A model generated the notes under the pieces. That model saw only the letters and a list, made by a program, of their open reading frames with translations. It ran no database searches and had not been told where the DNA came from. A DNA stretch of 64,000 nucleotides from Cyclina sinensis (lineage: Eukaryota; Mollusca; Bivalvia; Venerida; Veneridae), in contig JAAONU010000016.1 in assembly GCA_012932295.1 (NCBI GenBank), forward strand, positions 41,819,241 to 41,883,240, written 5' to 3'. Numbering within the stretch: the first letter of the stretch is position 1; each line of letters starts with the position of its first letter. This document shows, one piece after another, positions 1-13,100 of this stretch. A program made the translations under genes and the position numbers.

Positions 1-59
1 CACCCCATCAGCTTTTTTCATACATCAAATTAACTTCTTGTTGAAATAAAAATAGCAAA

Positions 60-1165
60 TAAGCCTGTCTATCTGCCTCTTTTAAGCATCTCCCTGCATT
101 ACAGAGTATACACTTCAAGCTTCTTCCTGCATTACACCTCTGAAGCAAGTGAGGAAGTAATCAGACACATGCGGAAAAATTGGTTAGTAAACTGGTTGGA
201 TACCCAGGAACACTGGTTAGGTGGACTGACCACCGGGATATGACATTACCTGTTGAAACTTGAGTTAAAACCAAATAAAACCTAACCAAATCCCTGCATT
301 ACAGAATAAAAACTGCATTACAGAATATACGCTGCATTACAGAATATACACTTTAAGCTTCTCCCTGCATTGCAGAATAAACACTTTAAGCTTCTCCCTG
401 CATTACAGAATGTACATTGCATTACAAATATACACTTTAAGCTTCTCCCTGCATTAGAGAATATACACTAAGCTTCTCCCTGCATTACAGAATATAAACA
501 GAATACAGAATATACACTTTAAGCTTCTCCCTGCATTACAGAATATACACTGCATTACAGAATATACACTTTAAGCTTCTCCCTGCATTACAGAATTTAC
601 ACTGAAAGCTTCTCCCTGCATTACAGAAAATACACTGCATTACAGAATATACACTGCATTACAGAATATACACTTTAAGCTTCTCCCTGCATTACAGAAT
701 ATACACTGCAATACAGAATATACACTGCAATACAGAATATACACTTTAATCTTCTCCCTGCATTACAGAATATACACTGCATTACAGAATATTCACTTTA
801 AGCTTCTCCCTGCATTACAGAATATACACTGCATTACAGAATATACATTTTAAGCTTCTCCTTGCATTATAGAATATACACTACATTACAGAATATACAC
901 TGCATTACAGAAATACACTTTAAGCTTCTCCCTGCATTACAGAATATACACTTTAAGCTTCTCCCTGCATTACAGAATATACACTGCATTACAGAATATA
1001 CTGTTTAAGCTTCTCCCTGCATTACAGAATATTCACTTTAAGCTTCTCCCTGTATTACAGAATATTCACTAAGTTTCTCCCTGCATTACAGAATATACAC
1101 TTTAAGCTTCTCCCTGCATTACAGAATATACACTTTAAGCTTCTTCCTGCATTACAGATGACAGA
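60..1165. repeat. Composite minisatellite, 33-bp and 19-bp units
   Basis: Many imperfect tandem copies of CTGCATTACAGAATATACAC, followed or not by TTTAAGCTTCTCC. The array alternates full 33-bp units with short 19-bp units in irregular order. It is interrupted at about 130-290 by unrelated sequence. Confidence 0.95.
130..290 (+). mobile_element. SINE 3'-half-like fragment inside the minisatellite
   Basis: Shares a layout and words (AGTGAGGAAG, then GACTGACCACCGGGATATGA, then a tail with AAATAAAA) with the SINE-like copy at 24739-24975. No tRNA-like head is seen, so it is a 5'-truncated fragment. Confidence 0.45.
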
Positions 1166-1494
1166 GTATATACTTTAAGCCTTATTTTGTTTTAAAGCAT
1201 ATTATAAGCTCTTGCTGCAATAGATGTTAAGCCTTAGGTATGCTTCTAACCGCTGTCATCATAAAGCAGAGCATTTAGTAAACATATCACTGCAGACTAA
1301 AATATCTTAAATGTATCATTCATCTTCCTCCTTGCCACAGTTCAGAGTATTTTAGATTTAAGCTTGTTCAGGCAGGAAAAGTGGTTTTAATCCTTAGCCT
1401 ACTCAATTTCTAAAATTGGCATGTCCAGTTTTCAATTTGGGCGGTACATTTACCATTTATAGGGGTATTGTAAAAATACTGACTGAATTGTGAA

Positions 1495-1550
1495 CAGTGC
1501 AGATCATGATCAGACTGAATGGATGTGCAGGCTGATCATGGTCTGCACTG
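1495..1550. repeat. 19-bp inverted repeat (hairpin)
   Basis: Arms CAGTGCAGATCATGATCAG (1495-1513) and its complement (1532-1550) differ at one base, around an 18-bp spacer. No coding context. Probably a dispersed short element; a regulatory role is unproven. Confidence 0.75.
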
Positions 1551-1659
1551 GTCACAAAGGCAAATACAATAGCTGCCAGCAGGATATGGTTAAAGCTGCT
1601 CCCTACACTGTTAACTGAAGACACTTTAAGTACTTAATACTGCTTCAGAAATGATCAGT

Positions 1660-2085
1660 GATCTGTGATTTTTTTTTGCTTGAGATTGACCCCGAATTTC
1701 GGCCTCTTCACAAGCGCTAAAAATCGTGTAAATTTCACAAAAATGTGAAGAAAATTCACAATTAGCGGGATTGTTTTTCGGTACCGAACTAAATTGCATC
1801 AAATGAGTGATATCGACAAGCGTTATGAATTAAGTTGTTTAATACAGTGAGCCGTATTCCGTAGTGATGCATTTAATCGATGCCTATCATGGTAAGCGAC
1901 GCTTTACTTGCTATACATTTGACAAAGATGAAAAAAAGTAGAAATAAAATTTAAAAGAAAATTTCCAGAAATTATTTATTCTTGTTTATTTTGTTCACAA
2001 TTTGACAGATTATTGCACTAAAAATTCACAATTTCAGGGGTATGGGCTGTTGCGAAAAAAGTAAAAAAAATCACTGGACTGATCT
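1660..2085. mobile_element. Possible short inverted-repeat element
   Basis: The ends read GTGATTTTTTTT and its rough complement, with internal repeated TTCACAA/AATTTCAC words. Base composition is more CpG-rich than the flanks. No clear target duplication was found. Confidence 0.3.
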
Positions 2086-2634
2086 GTTGGTCTTGGAGTG
2101 GAGATGACTCAGAGTCTTTAGTTTCTTTTCTACCATGAACAAGACACACAGTGAGGTTTCTAGTTATCTAAATAATTACTTAAATCTAGTAAATAACAGT
2201 AAATTCAAAGTGAGGTGGTAATTGTATAGTTAGAGATTTTTTATTCAGAATTTTGACAATGACAAATTGTTTGTTGACAAAGTCAGTTGCTCTAATCCAT
2301 TTTCTCCATTTTCTAATTGGGAACTTGGTAATGTAAGGGAATGTCTCAAGCTAAAATGAATTGTTTAGTTCAGTCTATTATAAAATCAATTGCAAAGACA
2401 AAACTTGCAACTTTTATTGTCTTCTTTTTCCTCAGCCGTCATTGGATACCCATGGTACCTTAATCTGTTGTCACTACATAAATGGAGAGTCATCACTGAT
2501 TTAATGGTTCGGAAGTGGATATCCGACAATGATCATGGAATGCATCTTAGAGTCTTGATCTGTACTTTTGCCAAAAACGAATATGGAATTCGGAGTGATA
2601 TTCAGCTTAGTAATTGCCAGTTACTTGTATTTAT

Positions 2635-4350
2635 TATACCCCCACCACAAAATGGGGGGGGGAGCTAAAATGGATTCGCTTTGTCGCGTCCGTCCTTCGG
2701 TCGGTCGGTCCGTCCGTCTCCATTATCATGTCCACTCTATAAATCCTATACCAACTGAAGGATTTTCTTCAAACTTGGCTGAAATGTTCACCTCAACAAG
2801 GGGATGTGCAGAACCCATGTTGCCCATGTGTCAGCTCAAGGTCAAGGTCACAATTGAAGGTCAAATATCAAACAATCAAATATTAGACATTATGACGTGT
2901 CCGCTCTGTAAGTCATACACTAATTGAAAGATTTTCTTTAATCTTGGCTCAAATGTTCACCTCAACAAGGGGATGTGCAGAACCCATGTTACCCTTTTGC
3001 CGGCTTAAGGTCAAGGTCACACTTGAAGGTCAAAAATTGACTTAGAAAATATTCTTAAATTTTAACATGTATTTGAATATTTCTGAAACTAGAAAACCTA
3101 TTTGCTTGAAACTTAAAATATGTATGAAGTGTCACAATTAGGATATGCAGGTCAAGTTTCATAACTCTGTATTGCATTTTCACAAAGTTATGCCCCTTTT
3201 TAAGTCTTCAAATTTACATACAATCAAATATTAGACAATATGTCCTGTCCGCTCTATAAATCCTATACTAATGGAAGAATTTTCTTCAAACTTTACTCAA
3301 ATGTTCAACTCAACAAGGATATGTGCAGAACCCATGTTACCTTTGTGCCGGCTTAAGGTCAAGGTCACACTTGAAGGTCAAAATTGACTTAGAAAATGTT
3401 CTTAAATTCTAACATGTACTTGAATATTTCTGAAACTAGCATAGGTATTTGCTTGAAACTTAAAAGATATATGAGGTATCAAAAGTAAGATATGCAGGTA
3501 AAGTTTCATAACTCTGTATTGCATTTTGACAAAGTTATGCCCCTTTTTAAGTCTTAATTTACATACAATCAAATATTAGACAATATGTCCTGTCCGCTCT
3601 ATAAATTCTATACTAATAGAAGGATTTTCTTCAAACTTGACTCAAATGTTCACCCCAACTGGGCAATGTGCAGAACCCATCTTACCCTTGTGCCAGCTTA
3701 AGGTCAAGGCCACACTTGAAGGTCAAAAATTGACTTAGAAAATGTTCTGAAATTCTAACATGTACTTGAATATTTCTAAAACTAGAACAGATAATCATTT
3801 GAAACTTCAAATATATACGAAGTGTCACAAGTAAGATATGCAGGTCAAGTTTCATAACTAAAAAAAGTGTGTGTGGGGGGGATAACTTTGTATTGTATTT
3901 TGACAAAGTTATGTCCATTTTTATGTCTTTAAATTTATTTACTATAATATTTCTTAAACCAGAACAGATATTTACTTGAAACTTAAAATTTATATGAATG
4001 GTTACAAGCAAGCTCAGATGACGAAAATTCTACAATTCCGTTGAATTATGACACAAGTTATGCCCCTTTTAGGCTTAGAAAATGTTCTGATATAACCATT
4101 AATACTTAAATGTTTCTGAAACTAGAACAGATATTCACGAAAATGAAAGGTTATTTGTAACTGTTTCGAACATGATTTGACAATATATATTTATACTATT
4201 ACCTGTACAATTTGTTTTTTTCACCAGAGATAATTTCTTTTTATGTATATGTATTTGTGCCACTAAAGTTATTCCCTTAACCACCTTTCCATGTCGTCTT
4301 CTGTCAAGGACATTGGTGGGGGTATGAATCGCATTCAGCGATAGTTCTAG
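2635..4350 (+). mobile_element. Hairpin-ended tandem-core element (HINE/pearl-like), copy a
   Basis: The 5' end is TATACCCCCACC with a G-run complement, followed by a (CCGT/CGGT) microsatellite at 2690-2720. Core repeats beginning GTCCRCTCT start at 2730, 2899, 3247 and 3592 (periods 169, 348, 345 bp). The 3' end has GGTGGGGGTAT, complementary to the 5' end, then hairpin ATCGCATTCAGCGAT, then AGTTCTAG followed by TT. Frames across it are repeat artefacts. Confidence 0.8.
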
Positions 4351-7300
4351 TTGTTTTTATTGTAACAATGGTCAAACAAAAAATCTTTGCCATAAACCTG
4401 TAGAATGTGGAGAAATAATCATGAAATCTTGTTAAATATTAATGTTTTTATATCAGTGCTACTGGTATAAACCACTAGCTGAGAGACCGTAATTACAGAC
4501 CCACTGATTTATTGTTTTTGTTGTCTTTCCAGTTACCCATTGAGCCTTAGTCTCTAACAAGCAGTCAAAGTGTGGTATAGTTATGATCAAGTAAAACAGT
4601 ATCCAAAGGAAGGTCCTTCTTTAGCTAATAGAACCTTCCAAAAGCATCGACACCACAGTGTAAACCCATGGCGTCATTTGTGTACAGATAAATCACATAC
4701 AAAATAAAACGTACATAATAGAAACTCTAGCTAAAACTGAAGCCCAGATTCTGGTTTATTTACCCACTTACCAATCCCCTTAATCTTTTGTAAAATTTAA
4801 GGCTTACAATCTGTCTGTTTAAATACAGACCCCTTAGGTACAGTATAGACTAAAAGACAATTATACATGTACCATTGAAGTATAGCTCTTTTCATGTAAT
4901 ATTCAATTAAAATATTGCTTAAATTCTGCCATAAAACAAACCCCATTGACATTTTTCAAAACTTATTGTATATTGACATACAATTAGATCATGCATGAAA
5001 CCTGTTTATTTCAAAAGACTATGATTACATACATTTGTGTTATAAACAAAGCCTCTCCTTTAACGACAGGTAATATACAATCCCACCAACCTTGCTTCAT
5101 GTTTTTCACAACTGTCAGAAAAAGTAAACTTTAGTAAAACATTGCATGGTAGCTAGATATTGTTTGATGAAGCATTTTTACATTTAATGAATATAAGAAG
5201 TAAATAATCTTTAATTCATATCTACCTGACGTCTTAAAATCCAGATGAAAATAAAACAGCTATAACTCCACTAAGGTAGAATTTCATCCCACATTTTGTT
5301 TCCTAATTTGGCACAGTTCTATATATATCTGAATGAATGTTTTATGTTCTGTTATTGTAATCTGTGTATGTCGTAATGATTGCTCAGGTGTATCAGTGTG
5401 AAACTGGTACAGTCTCAGTATGTGTCTTACAATCTCACAGTTATTCTGCCTCAGTGCAGCATTCCGAGCTGTCCAAGGCGTTGTGTAATTATTGGTTAAA
5501 TTATAATGTATTTCAGTATTATTTGTATAAACCCAGCGATACTATTGTATACTTTACGACAGTATTGTTGAGTTTCACAACTGATTATCGCATCGCTTGA
5601 ATTATTTTAGGTAGTTTTGAAAATAATTGGCCTTTAGCGACATCTGTACTAGGAATACAATACTCTGGCATTCTTTATATTAATCTGTCTTTTTTTTTTA
5701 AATTATCTACGTAATCTTCTGCATACTTTGTATCTTTATATGGCTGTTATCGGTTCCTTATCTTGTACAGTAAAACCAATATTCCCATAATAATTTATGT
5801 AACTTGTAGCAAACTATTTATTAAACTGTTACATACCATAAACTCACCTTATTAAACTGTTACATACCATAAACGTACCATAAATAAAAAACCAAGACAC
5901 AATTGTAGTTTGTTTAGGTTGGTTATGATAAACTTACTGGCTGGAGTGAGCAGTTCATTTGCAGTATGAGAAAAATTATTGGTACTGGTCTAAGTCTTGT
6001 TGATTAAAGTGTCTAGATTTAATCTGAGTCATTAAAAATATCTGTTTGCTGAACAAATTAATCCCTTCATATAATATTAACTGAATAACCTAAAATCAAA
6101 ATTTGAACTGGATACAGATAAAACATACTTTAGTTAATGAATTTCTGAAAGTTTCGTCTAGAATTAACTAAAAGATTTGTTTTTTTTTAATTCGGAAGTA
6201 AGCTAATGATTGTCTGTATCTGTGTAGGTTGAAATAAAGAATTAAGTTTTGTTTTAATTGTTCAATCTGGTACTTAGATGAAGTATCAAACAAGTTAATA
6301 TATGATGAAAGAAATTCTTGTTATATTTTTTGCTTGAACTTTCTACGATTTGAGAAAATTTCATACTTACTTGATAAGAGATTTTTCCTCACTTTTACTG
6401 GTCCATTTAAATGTATACACTGTTTCGAAATTTCTAATTACTGATTACGCACATTTTTATGCTATGTTTTTTTTTCTTTTTAAACTTTGAAAATAATGAC
6501 ATTTAGATTGGTTTTTGCTGATTTTGTATAGTCAGTGAAACCAGGCTATTGTCCAATATCCCCGCATAGCTTCATGTTCTATTGTTATATATATATCGGC
6601 GAATCTAGAATTTCTTCTTTTACCTACTTTAATGTATGCAAACAATTGTTAAGAGTTTTATTCCACTGCTAACAATAAGTGCGAGGGTTCGATTATTGAA
6701 CATTGTTTTGTTTTCAGTCGGGAGAAATAAGTCTGTTGAAATTTCATATCTATTGGAATTTTGTCTTGTCTGTGTGTTTTAACGTGTAGCAAGTTTTGGC
6801 GGTATAGTAAGAGGAAAAGGCCTTGAAATAAAAAATAGCACCAGAAAAAAAAAAAAAAAACTAACAAAAACATTTTTCAACTTTGTAATGATACAAAGGC
6901 TTGAAAAAAAGTGATACAAATATAAAATGTTTGAGAAGAAGTGAAAGAAAAAATTGAGTTTTACTTTAAGTTAAACTTGAGGCCAAAGCTACAAGGTCAA
7001 GTCGAAACAGTCATGCATACTTTAGATTGTTTTGATGAAAAGAAAAAATCCCCTCAGACAAAAACTTCGTAAAAAAAATAGCAGTCACCACTTTGGTAAT
7101 GGGTTGATTATCTTCCACTTAAAAAATATGTTGAACTTAGTCATTAAACAGACTGTTTTAAAGTACGTTAATTTACATGAAGACAAATCTCTACTTACTG
7201 CTTGTTTCTGTTTAAATGCTAATCCAGAATTTCAGTTTAAGAGAAACATTCTGCCTAATAAGTTATATTTTCTCAATAAGTTACGTTTGGCAGAAAGTTT

Positions 7301-8905
7301 ATATATCGCTTTCATTGAGATGAAAAGAACTAATATTTTACATTTGCTATAGGGTTTGGTCTGAAATCGAAAGTTTTTGACTTGCTTCGCTGCTTTTCTT
7401 TAATAAAGTCTGTTTTATGTTTGGTAAACATTACCAATGTAATTTCATCAGGAAAACTTGATAAAAATCTTATTGGACTTTTAAAGATGACTTTTCTCAC
7501 CAAAATTGATTAGTTTTGTTTGAATTGAATAGCTAGAGAAAATCAAAGTTCAGATGTTTTGTTACAGTGTAATTAATTATGCAATGCTAGAACTACTTTT
7601 GGGGATTTATTGAATTTTTGAGATTTTTTAAAACTAATTTATGTCCGTCTCAAATCTTATTTCACTTTTCGTCATTCAGTAATGTCCTTACTGTTTCAGA
7701 AAAGGTATGACATAAACAAAGTTCCTACTATTAAAGAAATTGGAATTGAAAACAAATCATACAGGTTGATATGTTATTAATATTGCAGACTTCAATAAAA
7801 TTCATCCAAAACTAATTTTAACTCCACATCTCTGATGACTTACAGAATATTTTCACTAGATTCTATCACTATAGACAATTAAGTTACATAAGAAAGGCAT
7901 AATACAACCATCTTAGCCTAAAAAGTTAAACTGCTGGTGACAAATTTTCTATTGTCTGAAGTCAGTACAAATCTATAAGATCCACCAAAGGTAATTAAGA
8001 ATCACCCTGCTGTAAACAAATGTTTCTGTCCTCTGCAACCAAGACAAATCTTGATCGACCAGCATAGCCATGCAATCTGCACATGATCTGGTTTGTTGGC
8101 TGTTCTTGCAGTAAATTTTTAATGAAAACTCCTTTGAACTATAAATGGCACTGTATTGAAATAAAGGCAAGACAATTTCTGATTGAAAGCAAATTGGTAT
8201 AGGGGTACAGAGCAGACAGTTTGCTTCAGAGATGTTTTTTTTCTTCTCAGTCTCTGAAAAAGCTTTCTGCTAGAATGTCCCTTAATACCTGGATAAGTTG
8301 ACTTATAGGTATGGTTTAGCAGTTCAGGTTTATGGCTTGTCATTACATTTCTTTTTGATAGAAGGCCGTACAAATATGCTTGAGCTGAGCTTATGACCAT
8401 ATTGTGAAAGAAAGTTGGCAGCTTCTTCTGAAGCATGACAGTCTAGTACTTGTCCTTCTCAGGAATGATGGTTAGGTAAATTGTCTACCTATCTGTTAAA
8501 AGGGCGTGAAACTAGTCAAACCAAAAGGTAGATCTGGATTAGATGCAGTTAATTTACATTAAAATGGTTTTGGTTTCTAACATTTAAGATCTTAAGTACG
8601 ATTGCTGTGTAAGTATGATTGATTTGATGCTCAGTTAAGCTTGAATCCTTCCCGTGACATAATTACCAGTATATCATAGTTGAAATGTATTTAAAAAAGC
8701 TTGCCATTATTTTATAGCACCTATTGATTACCAGTTCGATTTTGCAACACTATGATTTTCTCTTGATTGAGTTATTTTTATGATTACTTAACTATGCTTA
8801 GCTATGCTACATTTAATTTATGAGTATATTGTAGCAGAAATCATTGAAAGAGAAGATATTCCATGTATAAGAAAGCTTTAGTGGTATATATGTGTGAACT
8901 TTTTT
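4351..8905. other. Non-coding stretch, no gene seen
   Basis: No exon with family similarity or element with clear ends was recognised. A 24-bp direct duplication with 31-bp period lies at 5820-5874, and a poly-A tract at 6844-6861. The first ALS2 exon might be here but cannot be picked out. Confidence 0.5.
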
Positions 8906-9690
8906 AGCTCACCTGAGCCTTTGGCTCGTGGTGAGCTATTGTGATCACAATTTGTCTGGCGTCCGGCGTATGTCAACAATTTCATTCAAACGACATCTCC
9001 TCTGAAACCTCTTGGCCAAATTTGATGAAACTTGCCTGGAATGTTCCTTGCATGAAGCTCTACTAAAGTTGTTCAAAGAATTCAATTCCATCAAGAACTC
9101 TGGTTGCTATGGCAACTTAAAGCCTTAAGATTTGGTATGTAGCATTGTCTAGTGGACCTCTATCAAGTTTATTCAAATTATGCCCCTGGGGTCAAATTTG
9201 GCCCCACCTAAGGGGTCAATTGATTTTACATAGGCTTATATAGTGAAACTTTAAAAATCTTCTTGTCTGAAACCACAAGGCCCTGAGCCTTAAGATTTGG
9301 TATGGGACATTGTCTAGTGAACCTCAACCAAGTTTGTTCAAATTAAGGCCCTCGGGTTAAATTTGGCCCCTACCTGGCGGTCAATGGATTTTACATAGGC
9401 TTATATAGTAAAACTTTAAAAATCTTCTTGTCTGAAACTACAAGGCCCCGAGATCTAAGATTTGGTATGTAGCATTGTCTTTTGGACCTCTACCAAGTTT
9501 GTTCAAATTATGCCTCTGGTGTCAAATTTGGCCCTGCCCCGGGGGTCAACTTAACTTTGAAAATTCTCTTGTTTGTATAAAATATGAGTTCTTTGAATAT
9601 CTTCAGTTAGAAAATGTAATGTAGCATCTGATGTTTGCTTAACAGTAGACCCTCAGGCAAAGTACTCAGGTGAGCGATCCAGGGCCAAGA
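8906..9690 (+). mobile_element. AGCTCACC-family hairpin-ended element, copy j
   Basis: The 5' end is an inverted repeat, AGCTCACCTGAGCC against GGCTCGTGGTGAGCT (8906-8937), followed by GTCCGGCGT. Core repeats contain AAGATTTGGTATGTAGCATT at about 9128 and 9465 and a variant at 9292. It ends in ACTCAGGTGAGCGATCCAGG. Ends just upstream of ALS2 exon 1. Confidence 0.8.
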
Positions 9691-9941
9691 TTTTCTTCAG
9701 AGCTTAAAAAATTTGTTTCTGCCAAAAAAGATTAGTCGTATTGTACTTGAAACAGATTGTTTTATAAAGTTGTTTTTTAAAGTCGTGTTTTACCACTGAG
9801 TTATAAGATTTTTATTTTATAATAATGCATACAAGAAAACAGAAAGATATTATGGTTTTGTGTCTGGAATTGGGCTAAATATATGACAAATGAAATATTT
9901 TACCGAGAACATACTATAGCTATTTTTCTTTTGATTTCAAG

Positions 9942-10183
9942 GGAAGAGGAGGATGGCCAGCTGTTTGTGTGGCAAGGGTATCAAGGCAAAGTTGAACTCA
10001 TCTCCTTCAAGACCTTTCTTACCAAACCTGTCAGGAGAGTAGCCCTAGGGGGAGATCACTCTCTGATCCTTACATATGATGACTGCCTGTTTGCTTGTGG
10101 TAGTAACCAGCACAGTCAGCTGGGGTGTCCAAATCTAGGTCGAGAGTACTCCTTTGATCCTTGCTTGGTGGATGCCGTGTCAG
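9942..10183 (+). CDS. ALS2: ALS2 exon 1 of those visible: first RCC1 blades
   Basis: Residues 1-80 (numbered from the first whole codon, GAA at 9943) with motifs [16 protein letters not shown] and [13 protein letters not shown], typical of RCC1 blades. A pyrimidine-rich tract ending in AG at 9940-9941 precedes it, and GTAAG follows at 10184. The exon starts by completing a split codon, so a short upstream coding exon is expected. An in-frame ATG at 9883 could start the protein instead, but that would read through the acceptor tract. Confidence 0.88.
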
Positions 10184-13100
10184 GTAAGAAAACTTGTATT
10201 ATTTCTTTGTGGATATACAGTTTGTTGGATTTGCACCTCAGGTGACTTTGCTCTTTGACACTTTTGATGCTCTGTGTTGGATTCAGACCTTAGATGACAT
10301 AATTCTACAAGGAACTACCGTAAGCATTTTTATCGGTAACCCATGTTTAACCATTCAGTTACTCTCAAATTCATGCAATATATTGACGATGCAGTAAAGT
10401 ACTGCCACTAGTGTGGATATCTGATAGTGCACTATCTACTGATGGTATATTGAAGGCCATGATCTAAAAATGACATTTAAGATTTCATTATGTCTCCCCC
10501 CAAAAATGGGGGAGACATATTGTTTTTCCCCCGGTTGTCTGTCCGTCCGTCTGTCCGTCACAAAATCTTGTCCGCTCTGTATCTTCTAAAGCCCTTGAAG
10601 GATTTTTATGAAACTTGGGTCAGATGTTCACCTCATCAAGGCGACGTGCAGAACCCACTTTGCGGGTGTGGTGTCTCAAAGTCAAGGTCACACTTGGAGG
10701 TTAAATGTCAAATGCCACAAAATCGTGTCCGCTCTGTATCTTCAAAAGCCCTTGAAGGATTATTATGAAACTTGGGTCAGATGTTCACCTCATCGGGGGA
10801 GACGTATTGTTTTTCCCCTGGTTGTCTATCTGTCCGTCTGTCCATCCGTCCGTCCGTCACTAAATCAAGCATTCACTGGATATCTTCAAGTAATTTTGAA
10901 CCCCACAACTAGAAAACAAACTCTGATTGATCATATATATGTTAAGAGTGCTCCTGTTGTACATTGTGGAGTAGTTCCAACATACTACAGCTATCATGAT
11001 GTAACTTTTCTCCTTATCAATGGAAATAGATTAAACTTGAGTGCTTGAAGAAGACACCTTGTAACTGGCTTCATGTTTTTTGCCCATATCTATGTAACAG
11101 CACTGCCATCGACATGATTCCAACATGCTACAGGTACTAGACTGAATGAATACAACCATTTTGTACAAAATGAAACAAGGTTTCTGCTCAATCCTTTCTT
11201 GACAGAGTATGAGTTTCTTGTTCATCATGTACATTTTACAAAAATATCTCCCTTATTTTACAATTGTCTGACTCAATACTGCCTGCAGAAACTGGCTGGG
11301 GGGAGACATGTTTTTGTTCAATCAAAAACCCATTTCTAGTTTTAATTGGTATCACCTATGTAACAAAAAAGTGTCTTGCTGAAATTTTCTGTGTCTCTTT
11401 TTCCAGAGCTTATTTAGCAGTGAAGAGGAAAAGATATAACCACCATCGTATCAAAAAACTGCTTATCAAATCTTGTGATGAAAATACACTCTTTTCCTCA
11501 AAATAAACTGACTTTATTAGTTATTCTGATCATAGGTTTCCGACTTTGCCAAAAATTCCTTTTTCAAATGAATTAATACCACAGTTTTAAATACAATATG
11601 CTACACTTCCTTAGATTTCATTGCATTACAGTGAATGGTATCCTGCTGTGGCAATAAAACTTTCATAGAGTATTAATTATGCAAATATTGTGCATATAAA
11701 AATTGAATAAAATTTGCAGTATAAAGTGCATTAGTCATTTTCGTAAAATATTTTCAGTACAGGTAACTTGCATCAGTTTATTAAAAAAACAGGAAATTTT
11801 TGCTTTCTGTCTTCTGTTAGGAGTTGTCAACATCTTATTAAAAGGTTATGAGCAAATGTTCAATGACTGTAAACAGTTTTGATAAATGCAAGATGTATAA
11901 TAAATTTACATCAATCAGTTATTCAAAGCAGATTAAAATATTTGTGTAGGAGTTGTTTTTGGTTGGATGAAGTTTTATGTAAATTTGAATCAGAATTATT
12001 GTTTCCCTAGACAGCTGAAGTGGTCATAGAAGACACCAAGTTAGCTCTCCAAACTTCTGTATTTATACGGTTTTTACATGCTTGCAAGTTGTTTAAAGAC
12101 TTGAAGATCTAAGAAAAATATTTTTTTTACAAATCTCAAAGCTTTGAATATAAATAGAAATAGTGTTAAGTAAAATTAATAAACCTGCATAGCTCAGTAG
12201 AGAATTCCGTCTCTTAACTGTTAACCTAATGTGTTGGAGAAGTACAGCACCAAATTTACTATCAGGCTTCCTATGCCTGTTCTGTTAAATTCTAAGATTT
12301 TGAGACTAACTTACTTTGCACAAAGCTACTTCTTTGTCCCTAAATTTTAAGACTATACTCTTTGTTTCTGTGCAATGAACAAAGCAATTTTATATTGTCG
12401 TCATACACCATCAAAACACGATTCCCACTCATTTTTTCTACAAATTCAAATCAAGATTACAGTTAACTGGTCTTTATTGGCTACAGTTGGATTACTTTAT
12501 TCATTCCAGGTAAAGGTATTCAGCAAATAGCTTGTGGAACCAACCACTCTGCTTGTATATATGGGAATGGTTCCCTGTACATCTGGGGAGATAATCAACA
12601 TGGACAATGTGCCAGGGATCCAGCTGAACATAATGAGGTTATTACCCCTTCCAGTGTTGAGTTATCTGTCCCTGGAAAAGTTTGTAAGCATGGAGTTACT
12701 GCCCCTAGTGTCAAAGAAACAGCCTATAAAATTTCATGTGGGGCCACACACAGTATGGCACTTACAGTGGAAGGAAAGATTATGGTCTGGGGAAAGGGGC
12801 CACAGTTAGGCCTTAAAGGCCAACATCAGACTTGGCTACCTACAGTTTTAGAAACATTTGAAGGGAAAAAAGTCTTGGACATTTGTAGTGGTGACTTCCA
12901 TAATGCTGTGTTAGTAGGGGATGGAAGAGAGAAGTTGGAAAAAGAGAATACCAAAACTGGAAGTCTATCTAGAGATGCGTCTTTTGAAGGTAGTGTAAAT
13001 ACTGCTTGTCAACAATGTGTTGGTCAGCGTGGTGACACAAAAGACAAAGATAATGTTAATGTTAGAGATAAAAATCTTGCCATAAATGCAGAAAGTGGTG

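Noticed and set aside
2390..2927. Two overlapping plus-strand frames of about 100 codons
   Set aside because: They run into the hairpin, G-run and CCGT microsatellite of a repeat element; no family similarity.
3682..4011. 109-residue minus-strand frame
   Set aside because: Lies entirely within tandem core repeats of the 2635-4350 element.
9883..9941. ATG at 9883 as ALS2 start
   Set aside because: The next bases form a pyrimidine-rich tract ending in AG directly before the conserved region; the added residues (hydrophobic IAIFLLIS) do not look like alsin. Kept only as an alternative.
10608..11048. 146-residue plus-strand frame as a gene
   Set aside because: First two thirds are tandem repeat and CCGT tract; only the last 50 residues resemble an endonuclease fragment, reported as a remnant.
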